64,000 nucleotides of DNA from assembly GCF_041200175.1 (NCBI RefSeq), contig NZ_CP165727.1, positions 2,356,001-2,420,000 of the forward strand, written 5' to 3'. The position numbers were made by a program, and so were the translations under genes. Shown here piece by piece: positions 8,214 through 18,197 of the stretch. The first letter of the stretch is position 1, and the number at the start of each line of letters is the position of its first letter. Source of the stretch: Streptomyces sp. R33 (lineage in GTDB: Bacteria; Actinomycetota; Actinomycetes; Streptomycetales; Streptomycetaceae). The notes beneath the pieces were generated by a model. That model did not search any database and had not been told where the DNA came from. It worked only from the letters and a program-made list of their open reading frames with translations.

Positions 8214-10316
8214 ATGACTGGGGGTCACGTGACGTTGTACGGACGGACGGCACTGCTCGATGCCGTCGTGCCTTCACTGGTGGGGCTCCAGTCGGGGGGC
8301 GCCGCCCGGCTGCGGATACCGGGCGGGAGCCCGCTGCTGATCGTGTGCGGCGGCGGGCGGCTCACCGGCAAGACCGCGCTTCTGAAGGACCTGTCGGACC
8401 GGTACGCACAGCGCTTACCTCAGGCCTACGCCGACCTCGGGGCAGCGGACTTCGGCCGGCCGGGGCTGGCCTCCGTGGCCGACGAAACCACGGCCAACGC
8501 CTCGGGCACCTCGGACCTGCTCTTCTACCTGATGGACGGGTTGAGCCAGAAGCCGAACGAGTTCGGTGGGAAGCTGTCCTTCCCGCGGCTCACCCAGGGG
8601 CTGCTCGCGGTCACCAGCTGGCAGTCCGTGGCCGTCCAGCCCGCCGAGCTGCCGGCCGCCCGCCGCCGGCTCGCGGGACTGCTCCGGGAGAGCCAGCCCG
8701 ACCTCCAGGAACGCAACCAGCGTGTGGCCGGCTGGATCAGGCAGGTCACCCCGGCCGCCGCGGCGGGGCTGGGCCCCGGCGTGGGCGAGTTGGTGGCGCC
8801 GCTCACCGACATCGTCACCACCGAACTGTTCGGCCCGCGCGCCAACAAGCACGGCCTGAGCTGGTGGGCCGAGCGGCGGGTCGGCCCTCAGGGCGACGGG
8901 CACTCCCAGCTGACCGATCTCGCCATGCGGTTCCGCGGCGACGGGGGCGACCGGCGGCGCGCCGAACACCACCTGGTGGCCGCCCTCTTGGAGGACATCG
9001 CCGACCACTACACCTGGCTGCGCCTGAAGAACCGGGTGCCGCGCCCCCTGCTGCTCCTCGACAACGTCCACACCCCGCTCGGCCGGGCGGTCCTGGACAC
9101 GCTGACCCGCGTCTGGCACGACGAGCCCGCCCGGACGCGTCCCGGCATCGTCGCGACGGCCCTCGCGGAGGAGCCGGCCGTGCCCGGCTCCGCCGACACG
9201 GCCCCGTCGACCAGGAGTGCAGCGGGCCCGTTCTGGCGGCAGGACCGGCCGCAGACGGCGGCCGACTGGGTGCTGAGGCTGCCGCTGGCACGGCTCGACC
9301 TCGACGAGGTCGCGGAGATGTTCGGCGCCGACCGGCCGGAGCCCGGCACCGCCCACGTGATCCACCGGCTCAGCGCCGGACGCGCCGGGGTCGCCGACGC
9401 CCTGGTGCAGGCCGCCCGGCGGAGGATCCGCCTCCATGAACCCGTCGAGCACGGCGCGCTGCTCGACCTGCCGATCGAGCTGCCGGCGCCCGAGGACGGG
9501 CCGACGCTGCCAGTGTACGAACGGCTGCTGCGGCTCCTGACCCCCGACGGGGAGACGAGGGAGCGGCTCGCCTACTACACCCCGGCCCTCGACGACGCGG
9601 CCGCCCACGTGCTGAACGCCGGCTACGCACCCCGTCACCCTGGCGGGGAGCCCGTGGAGGGGGCCGCCGTCGTGCCCGTGGCGGGGACCAGGAGCCTGTT
9701 GCGGCAGGAGTGCTGGGACCATCGCCCCTGGCCGGGTACGGACGGGCCCTTCGTCGGTCATCCCACACTGCGCGCCCTGCTCGTGCACGACCTGCGGACC
9801 CGCACGGGACGGGCAGTCGAGGCCGAGGAGTGGACCGGCAGCCACGAGCGCCTGCGCATCCTGTACCCCACGGACGCGGCCGAGCCGCACGATGCCCGCT
9901 ACTTGCACCACTCGCTCGCGATCGGCGACACCGACCTCGTCGTCCGCGCCCTGCTCAGACGCCTGGCCGGGCAGGACGCGCCCGGATGGCTCGCCGCTCT
10001 CAACCTGATCTGCGCCGCGCCGCACCCGCCGGGCAACGCCGCCGAACCGGCCACGGACCCGCGCACGGCCGGGGGCGACCCCGTGCGCCAGGCCGTGGAG
10101 CTCCTCGTTCTCAACCTGTGGCTGCAATCGCACCCGCTCGCACACCCCGACCAGCAGAAGATCAACAGCATCAGGCTGCAGTTGCTCACCCTGGCCCAGA
10201 ACAGCGCCGTCGGCCCCCAGAAGGTCTTCTACCAGGCCTACGAAGAGTGGCCGCAGCTCCTCAACCGCTGGCTCCAGGCACCCGACCTGCCGAACTACGG
10301 AGAGTCCCGCACATGA
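8214..10316 (+). CDS. Large P-loop (STAND-like) NTPase
   Basis: This roughly 700-aa protein has a Walker A site GGGRLTGKT about 45 residues in and a Walker B LLLLDNVH near residue 280, followed by a long alpha-helical region. The layout fits a STAND/AAA-type signalling ATPase, but no C-terminal repeats or known sensor domain are recognised. ATG 8214 is used; GTG 8229, four bases after a GGGGG run, is an equally good start and loses only five residues. The stop overlaps the ATG of the periplasmic-binding-type gene by four bases, so the two products should be made together. Such pairs recur in actinomycetes by memory, but their function is not established. Confidence 0.7.
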   Translation: MTGGHVTLYGRTALLDAVVPSLVGLQSGGAARLRIPGGSPLLIVCGGGRLTGKTALLKDLSDRYAQRLPQAYADLGAADFGRPGLASVADETTANASGTSDLLFYLMDGLSQKPNEFGGKLSFPRLTQGLLAVTSWQSVAVQPAELPAARRRLAGLLRESQPDLQERNQRVAGWIRQVTPAAAAGLGPGVGELVAPLTDIVTTELFGPRANKHGLSWWAERRVGPQGDGHSQLTDLAMRFRGDGGDRRRAEHHLVAALLEDIADHYTWLRLKNRVPRPLLLLDNVHTPLGRAVLDTLTRVWHDEPARTRPGIVATALAEEPAVPGSADTAPSTRSAAGPFWRQDRPQTAADWVLRLPLARLDLDEVAEMFGADRPEPGTAHVIHRLSAGRAGVADALVQAARRRIRLHEPVEHGALLDLPIELPAPEDGPTLPVYERLLRLLTPDGETRERLAYYTPALDDAAAHVLNAGYAPRHPGGEPVEGAAVVPVAGTRSLLRQECWDHRPWPGTDGPFVGHPTLRALLVHDLRTRTGRAVEAEEWTGSHERLRILYPTDAAEPHDARYLHHSLAIGDTDLVVRALLRRLAGQDAPGWLAALNLICAAPHPPGNAAEPATDPRTAGGDPVRQAVELLVLNLWLQSHPLAHPDQQKINSIRLQLLTLAQNSAVGPQKVFYQAYEEWPQLLNRWLQAPDLPNYGESRT

Positions 10317-11845
10317 CACTCTGGCCCGCCGGACCGTTGAACCGCGCCCTGCTGACCACCGCCGTCGCCATCGTCCTGGGAACCGGCGGCTACGTCGGCT
10401 ACGACTACTGGTTCGCCGAGGACTGCGCCCCCGGCGTGGCCGAGCACGGCCCCAAGCACGAGTGCGTCGGCGTCACCGACGGCAGCTTCGTCTTCGCCCC
10501 GTCGCTGAAGCAGGTCACCGAGCGGATCAAGGCGGAGAACGACAGCGTCGCCGGCAAGTCCCCCGCCACCGTCGCCCTGATGATCCCCATGATCTCCGAC
10601 GCCCCCGCCGAGCGGCGGGAGTACGTCGAGCAGGTACAGGGCGCCTATCTGGCCCAGTACCGCGCCAACCACCAGGCCAACAACAAACAGCCGCCCATCC
10701 GGCTGGTGCTCGCCAACCCGGGCAGAGGCTACAAGGAGTGGCGCACCGTCGCCGACCAGCTGGCGCAGGCCGCGTCCGACAAGAAGCAGAATCTGCGGGC
10801 CGTCGCCGGCATCAACATCAGCATCACCGAGACCGAGGAAGCCGTCCGCTACCTCACCAAGGAGAAGGGGATCCCGGTCGTCGCCGGCCCCATGACCGCG
10901 GACGACATCAAGAACACCGAGGCGGACGAGTACCGCTACCCGGGCCTGGCCCGGGTAGCGCCCGGCAACACCGACCAGGCCGACGCCCTCGCCTCGTACG
11001 GGGCGGACATCAAGCCCGAAGAGACGCTGGTGGTCGAGGACGTCCGCGAGGGCGACAACTACCTGACCAGCTTGCGCCAGACCTTCCAGAAGCTCGCCAA
11101 GGGAGCGCCCAACGCCCCTGAGACCTTCCGGTCGCCGCCCGACTTCAACGACGAGGGCAACCTCGCCAACGACTTCCACCAGATGGTGCCGGACATCTGC
11201 ACCTCCGCGGCGAAGACCGTGTACTTCGCCGGCCGCCCGGTGCAACTGCGTCAGTTCCTGGTCGAGCTGGGCAACCGGACCTGCAACAAGCCCTACACCG
11301 TCATCAGCGGCTCGCACGCCTCCACCCTGACGGTCGACGAAAAGTTCGCCGACCAGTGGGACGCCCTGACCAAGGGCGCGGGCATCACCGTGCGTTACGC
11401 CGCCCTGGCCCACCCCGGCGCCTGGGGGGCCGACAGCACCGCCGCGACCGGCGGCTCCAAGGCGGCGCTGAAGGAGCTGACCGACCTGGCCCAGAAGCTC
11501 GGAACCAAGGAGCCGGACTCGATGGGGTCCGTCGACCTCTCCGACGGCCGCGTCATCATCACCTACGACGCGGTCACCACCGCCGTCGCGGGCATCCGCA
11601 ACAACGCGGTGGGTGACGTGAAGATGCCCTCTCTCTCCGACGTCACCGCCGGCTGGCTGCGGCTGCACGGCAACAACCGGGTCGAGGGTGCCAGCGGCTG
11701 GATCTGCCTCGACAAGTACGGCAACCCGTACAACAAGACCGTCTCCATCGTCCACCTCAACCCGGTGAAGAAGGCCGCCGACTTCGACGGCATCGCGTGG
11801 CCCGCCGGCCGGGCCCCCGACGCCAACTGCTCCATCCCCAACTGA
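10313..11845 (+). CDS. Membrane-anchored type-1 periplasmic-binding-fold protein
   Basis: This 510-aa protein has one N-terminal membrane segment (about residues 11-30, ALLTTAVAIVLGTGGYVGYD) and a large domain facing outward. The domain has the two-lobed Peripla_BP_6 pattern of ABC-type amino-acid binding proteins and receptors: ATVALMIPMISD, AVAGINISITETEEAV, GIPVVAGPMT and TVYFAGRPVQLRQFL. Several Cys pairs (for example residues 39/46) fit an oxidising exterior. No lipobox is seen, so it is held by the transmembrane helix. No permease or ABC ATPase genes are nearby. Instead it is coupled by an ATGA overlap to the NTPase, which suggests a ligand sensor for that NTPase rather than a transport component. 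That role is inferred. Confidence 0.75.
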   Translation: MTLWPAGPLNRALLTTAVAIVLGTGGYVGYDYWFAEDCAPGVAEHGPKHECVGVTDGSFVFAPSLKQVTERIKAENDSVAGKSPATVALMIPMISDAPAERREYVEQVQGAYLAQYRANHQANNKQPPIRLVLANPGRGYKEWRTVADQLAQAASDKKQNLRAVAGINISITETEEAVRYLTKEKGIPVVAGPMTADDIKNTEADEYRYPGLARVAPGNTDQADALASYGADIKPEETLVVEDVREGDNYLTSLRQTFQKLAKGAPNAPETFRSPPDFNDEGNLANDFHQMVPDICTSAAKTVYFAGRPVQLRQFLVELGNRTCNKPYTVISGSHASTLTVDEKFADQWDALTKGAGITVRYAALAHPGAWGADSTAATGGSKAALKELTDLAQKLGTKEPDSMGSVDLSDGRVIITYDAVTTAVAGIRNNAVGDVKMPSLSDVTAGWLRLHGNNRVEGASGWICLDKYGNPYNKTVSIVHLNPVKKAADFDGIAWPAGRAPDANCSIPN

Positions 11846-11903
11846 AACCGGTGGCGCGCCCGTCCGGCGCGTACGAGCGGAGGGCCGAAGCCGGCCGCGG
11901 CCC

Positions 11904-12650
11904 TCAGGCCGAGGCCGGCAGCAGGCTCCGCAGGGGCCATGCCGGGTCGATCACCGCGTCCGGAGTGCCCTGGCGGCGCAGGTACGACTGGAAGTCGCGG
12001 GCCCAGCGCTCGTGCCAGCCGCCCTGGCGGACATGCAGGTCGGCCGGGGTGAGCGCCGCCACCTCAGGGTGGCGGGCGGCTATCGCGCGGGCCACCTGCA
12101 CCGCGGCCAGCGCATCCGCACCCGCGTCGTGCGCCGCGTCCAGCGTGACCCCGTACACCCCGCACACCGCCTCCAGCGTCCGCTTGCCGCGCCGGTAGCG
12201 GTCCACGGCCCGGTCGATGGTCAGCGGGTCCACCACGGGCCCGGTCGGCTGCGCCCCGCCCAGCCGGTCGGCCAGCGAGGGCAGCCCGTGCCGGGCCAAC
12301 TCGGCGGTCAGCAGCGTCAGGTCGAAGGCCGCGTTGTACGCGACGACCACCGCGCCCCGACGCCAGTGCTCGACGAGCACCTGCGCGACCTCGTCAGCGA
12401 CCTCGCGCACCGGGCGGCCCTCCGCCACCGCACGCTCCGTGCTGATCCCGTGGATCGCCGAGGCGCCCTCGGGGATCGGTATCCCCGGATCCGCGAGCCA
12501 GCCGCGCCGTTCGCGCACCTCGCCCGCCCGCACCTCGACCACCGCTGCCGTCACGATCCGCGACTCCCCCGGCTCCGTGCCGGTCGTCTCCAGATCGAAT
12601 CCGATCAGCACACCGCCGTGCCAGTCCCCCGTGCCGCGCCAGTTCTCCAC
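11904..12650 (-). CDS. DnaQ-like DEDDh 3'-5' exonuclease
   Basis: This 248-aa protein carries the three Exo motifs: Exo I GFDLETTGTEPGES (about residues 17-30), Exo II VAYNAAFDLTLL (about 104-115) and Exo III with HDAGADALA (about 174-182), giving D-E-D-H-D. It would remove 3' nucleotides from DNA or RNA using two metal ions. The C-terminus (about 200-248) is an extension with WHERWARDFQSYLR, typical of actinomycete free-standing exonucleases that are not the Pol III epsilon subunit. The start at 12650 is GTG. It lies 81 bp downstream of the HEPN gene on the same strand. Confidence 0.9.
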   Translation of the reverse strand: MENWRGTGDWHGGVLIGFDLETTGTEPGESRIVTAAVVEVRAGEVRERRGWLADPGIPIPEGASAIHGISTERAVAEGRPVREVADEVAQVLVEHWRRGAVVVAYNAAFDLTLLTAELARHGLPSLADRLGGAQPTGPVVDPLTIDRAVDRYRRGKRTLEAVCGVYGVTLDAAHDAGADALAAVQVARAIAARHPEVAALTPADLHVRQGGWHERWARDFQSYLRRQGTPDAVIDPAWPLRSLLPASA

Positions 12651-12731
12651 CCCGTGCCCCTCCCCCGTACTCCCCGTGCACCCCGTACACCTTCGGTCAA
12701 CGACTTTCAGCCTGCCACGGGGTACTGACAG

Positions 12732-14042
12732 TCACGACACCGGGCGGGAATCCTGCCAGATCGACTCGAATTCCTCGCGGTACGTCGGGAACAGCCCGTG
12801 CTCCGCGTCACGCGAGGAACCACGGGCGCCGCCGCCCCGCAGCACCAGCACCGGCGCCTCCATGCCGCGCGCCCGGCGCAGGTAGGACTGCACGACCGCG
12901 ATGCCCGAGGACTCCCCCTCCACCAGGTAGGCGGTGAAGCGGGGCGTCTCGTCGAAGACGTGGATCTCGAACCGCGAGGGGTCCCGCAGCCCCGCCCGCA
13001 CCCGGCGCACGTGCAGGATGTTCATCTCCACCGAGCGGCTCAGCTCGCCCTTGCGCAGGCCGAGCTCCCGCTCCCGCCGCTTCACGGCGCTGCTGGCCGG
13101 GTTCAGGAACAGCAGGCGGACCCGGCAGCCGGCCTCCGTGAGGCGCACGAGTCTTCGGCCCGAGAAGTTCTGGACCAGCAGGTTGAGCCCTATGCCGATG
13201 GCGTCGAGCCGGCGTGCCCCGCCGAACAGGTCCTCCGCGGGGAGCTGGCGCTGCAGCCGTACCCGGTCCGGGTGGACCGAGATGACGTCCGCGTACCGGT
13301 CGCCCACCAGGTCCTCGACGGCGTCGATCGGCAGCCGGTCCGCCGCCGGGGACCCCGCACCGCCGCCCAGCACCTCCAGCAGCCGGGCCGAGGCCCGCTC
13401 CGCCTGCTCCAGCACCGCCCGCGACAGCGCCCGGTTGCGGGAGACCACGTTCCGGGTGACCTCCAGCTCGTCGAGCGCGAGCTCGATCTCCCGCCGGTCG
13501 TCGAAGTACGGCTCGAAGCACGGCCAGTGCTGGACCATGAGCTCCCGCAGCTGCGGGAGCGTCAGGAAGCTCAGCACGTTGTCGTCGGCCGGGTCCAGCA
13601 GGTAGCCCTTGCGCCGGCTGACCTCGCGGACCGCGACGGCCCGCTGCACCCACTCCTGGCCGGCGGGTCCGGCGGCCGCGACCACCCAGTCGTCCCCGCC
13701 GTGCACGGGCTCGTAGATCGGCCGCAGCACCGCGCCGACGACGGCGCGCAGCCGCTGCTCGATCAGGTTCAGCCATATGTACGCACGCCCGGCGCGCTGC
13801 GCCCGGGTCCGGACCTCGCTCCACGCGTCCGCGCCCCAGTCCAGCTCGGCCCCGGCCCGCACACTCCCGGCCGCGGACGGGGCCAGCGACACCGCCCCGG
13901 CCGGCACCGCCGTGGGAACGCCGCCCGACACCCCGCCCGACACCCCGCCGGGCGCACCACCGGGTGCACCTCCTGGGGCGTCCGCCGGGCCGCCCTCGTG
14001 ACCGCTGTCACCAGGGGGCAGCTCCAGACCTCCCGAGCTCAC
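12732..14042 (-). CDS. SAV2148-type HEPN domain protein
   Basis: This 436-aa protein opens with a Gly/Pro/Val-rich disordered stretch (about residues 1-75, several PGG repeats). It then has a helical HEPN-like region (WSEVRTRAQRAGRAYIWLNLIEQRLR onward in shorter pieces) and a C-terminal half ending with FIxVxDETPRFTAYLVEG-type strands that resembles the PLD-like domain that accompanies some HEPN proteins. It matches what is commonly annotated in Streptomyces as SAV2148 family HEPN protein. Function is unknown; HEPN domains are often RNases, but no clear RxxxxH motif is picked out here. GTG 14042 is preferred to longer ATG options because the latter would add unlikely sequence. It is divergent from glgX. 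Confidence 0.78.
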   Translation of the reverse strand: MSSGGLELPPGDSGHEGGPADAPGGAPGGAPGGVSGGVSGGVPTAVPAGAVSLAPSAAGSVRAGAELDWGADAWSEVRTRAQRAGRAYIWLNLIEQRLRAVVGAVLRPIYEPVHGGDDWVVAAAGPAGQEWVQRAVAVREVSRRKGYLLDPADDNVLSFLTLPQLRELMVQHWPCFEPYFDDRREIELALDELEVTRNVVSRNRALSRAVLEQAERASARLLEVLGGGAGSPAADRLPIDAVEDLVGDRYADVISVHPDRVRLQRQLPAEDLFGGARRLDAIGIGLNLLVQNFSGRRLVRLTEAGCRVRLLFLNPASSAVKRRERELGLRKGELSRSVEMNILHVRRVRAGLRDPSRFEIHVFDETPRFTAYLVEGESSGIAVVQSYLRRARGMEAPVLVLRGGGARGSSRDAEHGLFPTYREEFESIWQDSRPVS

Positions 14043-14142
14043 CCGTGCACCGCCTTCTGCGTCTGGACGCCCGTCTCCAGTGATCACGGAAGGGTACTCC
14101 GAGCGCGGCGCCCGATGCAGCCCGATGGCCCGTACACCGGTG

Positions 14143-14185
14143 GTCCGTTGACCCATTATCCGATGCCCGCATAGTCCGCTGACCC
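14143..14185 (+). repeat. Paired 12-bp direct repeat in the glgX / HEPN divergent region
   Basis: GTCCGTTGACCC (14143-14154) and GTCCGCTGACCC (14174-14185) differ by one base and are spaced 31 bp start to start, three helical turns. They sit between two divergent genes and could be operator half-sites for one or both. No known regulator motif is recognised. Confidence 0.35.
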
Positions 14186-14336
14186 GCATATCAGCTCTCC
14201 GGGTCACCCGAGAGGAGCATCCCAAGTCCCCGCGTGCGGGCCCACTTTCGGGGAAGATCTGCAGAGACGTGGTCCACGCCGGATCAGCCCGAACCATCAG
14301 CCCGACAGCCGGGGGACGAGGGGAAGAGTCGTATCC

Positions 14337-16435
<2,099 letters not shown>

Positions 16436-16451
<16 letters not shown>

Positions 16452-17782
16452 GAGGAACCCGACGGGCCCGACGGGGACCCGGTCACGTGCGGGGACGCGG
16501 TCTGCTGCGCCGGGATGACGACCTTCGGCGCGGCGAGGTGCGTCCGGGCGGCCGGCACCCGGGTGACCAGGGCGAGGAGCAGGGACAGTGCTGCCGCCCC
16601 GACGGCCACGGCGAAGGCACCGGCGGGCCCGTACGACTCGGCGAGCCGCCCGGAGGCGGCGAGCGCGGCGGCCTGCCCGGCCACCAGCGAGCTGGCGGCG
16701 AAGGCCGTGGCCTCGGCGAGCCGGGCCGGCTCCACGACCCGCTCGGTCAGCGCGAACGCGGTGATCAGGTGGGGGGCGTAGGCGGCTCCGAGCACGGTGA
16801 CGACCGCGTACAGCGGCCACAGGGTGTCGGTGAAGAGCAGCGGTACGGAGAGCACCAGCGCGGCGGCGGTGGCCGCCCGCCAGCGCAGCCGCAGCCCGAT
16901 CCGGGCGGGCAGCGCCCCGAGCGCGAGCCCCACGGCGGCGCTGACGACGCCCATGGCGGCGTACACGATGCCGGCCTGGCCGGGGACGCCCAAACGAGCG
17001 GTGAGGGCGGCTATTCCGGCCTGGCAGGCGCCGAACATGGCGCCCTGGAGCAGCAAGGAGCCCCGCACGGCGTACACGACGCGCGGGTGCCGGCTGCGGC
17101 GCTCGGCGTCGGCAGGGGCGCCGGTACGGGCGCCCCTCCCCCGCGGGGTGCGCTCCTTCGCTCCCGCCCCGGCCGTGACGGCGGCCGTCGGGTGCAGGGC
17201 GAAGGCGGTGGCGAAGACGGCGACGAGGGCGGCGGCCCCGCCGAGGGCGATCGCGGGGTGCGCTACGAGCGCGGCGAGTCCGACGAGGGCGGGCCCGAAG
17301 ACGAAGGAGACCTCGTCGAGGGTGCCCTCGAGCGAGTGGACGGCGCCCACCACGCCCTCGTCGGCCCCGGCGCGGTGGGCGAGGGCCACGGAGCGGGTCC
17401 GGGCGAGCGGTCCGATCAGCGGTACGGACGCTCCGGTGACGGCGCCGATCGCGGCGAGCGGGGCGGTGGCGAGGCCCCCGAGGGCCCCGGCGACCAGGGC
17501 GCCGGTGGCGACCGCGTTGACCGCGGCGGCGGCCAGCACCACGGGCCGCTGCCCGTACCGGTCGGCGAGCCGGCCCAGGACGGGCCCGAAGACCACCTGT
17601 CCGGCGGAGAGGGTGCCGCCGACGATGCCGGCGGTGGCGAGGGAGCCGCTGGTCTCGGCGACCAGCAGCACGCTCCCGAACTGGGACATCGCAACGGGCA
17701 GTCGCGCGAGGAAGGAGACGAGCGGGAGTAGGGGCCCGGTCAGGGCGATGACTCTTCGATAGGTGTTGAAGGTTCCGACCAC
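16436..17782 (-). CDS. MFS transporter
   Basis: This 448-aa integral membrane protein has about twelve hydrophobic segments. The loop between TM2 and TM3 carries the MFS signature GRLADRYGQRPV (about residues 74-85), and the second half repeats a similar loop with LGALPARIGLRLRWR. A basic, Thr/Ala-rich central loop (about 205-235) separates the two six-helix bundles. This fits a proton-coupled efflux or uptake permease of unknown substrate. It is monocistronic, convergent with glgX. Confidence 0.88.
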
Positions 17783-17859
17783 TTGATCAACGCTAACGCG
17801 ATGCAGCCATTCGGGCGCATTGGGTCATGGCACGGAATCCGGGAAGGCGAAAGGTGGGT

Positions 17860-18150
17860 ACGTACGTTCTCTTGGCCTCGTCCCCTCCCTGCAGGGAGGG
17901 GACTCCCACCCTCGCGGGTGGGGTTTCCTGCTTCACCACGGACCGCCCCGACCGAGAGGAGGACTCCCGATGGGGTCTTGCACCCGCTCCACAGGCAGCG
18001 ACCGCCAGCCCGGCGGCCAGAAGATTCGCGGCGGCATTCCCGTCACGGTCGTGGACCGCCCCGCAGCCTTCGCACACGGTACTTGAACGCCCGCTTCACA
18101 GAAGTAGCCCCCACGTCCAGGATGCTGGGGCCGGTCAGGATCCGAACACA
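17860..18150 (-). pseudogene. Decayed 3' end of an IS200/IS605-type tnpB
   Basis: On the minus strand from 18077, residues CEGCGAVHDRDGNAAANLLAAG match the C-terminal zinc-finger and RuvC-III region (DRDxNAAxN) of TnpB/OrfB, followed by the characteristic tail with VKQE, PARVGVP and SLQGGDE. A neighbouring frame upstream (about 18080-18150) has a further short SILDVG-containing stretch, so a frameshift and deletion have removed the rest. At least 90% of tnpB and any tnpA are missing, so it is a non-functional relic, between the MFS gene and treY. The tail encoded across 17880-17930 overlaps the palindromes of the element's right end. Confidence 0.72.
17882..17922 (-). repeat. Tandem palindromes at the relic element's right end (omega-RNA-like)
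   Basis: CCCCTCCCTGCAGGGAGGGG (17882-17901) is a perfect 20-base palindrome. It is followed at once by CCCACCC-TCGC-GGGTGGG (17905-17922), a perfect 7-bp stem with a four-base loop. Both overlap the 3' end of the tnpB relic. That is where IS605-type elements encode the structured scaffold of the TnpB guide RNA and the right-end recognition hairpin. The scaffold role is by analogy only; no expression or activity is implied. Confidence 0.55.
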
Positions 18151-18197
18151 AGCGCAGGTCACAGCATCACGCAGCGGTTCCACGCAAGGAGGTAGAA

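Noticed and set aside
17882..17922. CRISPR or standard intrinsic terminator
   Set aside because: Only two dissimilar palindromes, no repeat-spacer pattern, and no T-tract; overlap with the tnpB tail explains them.
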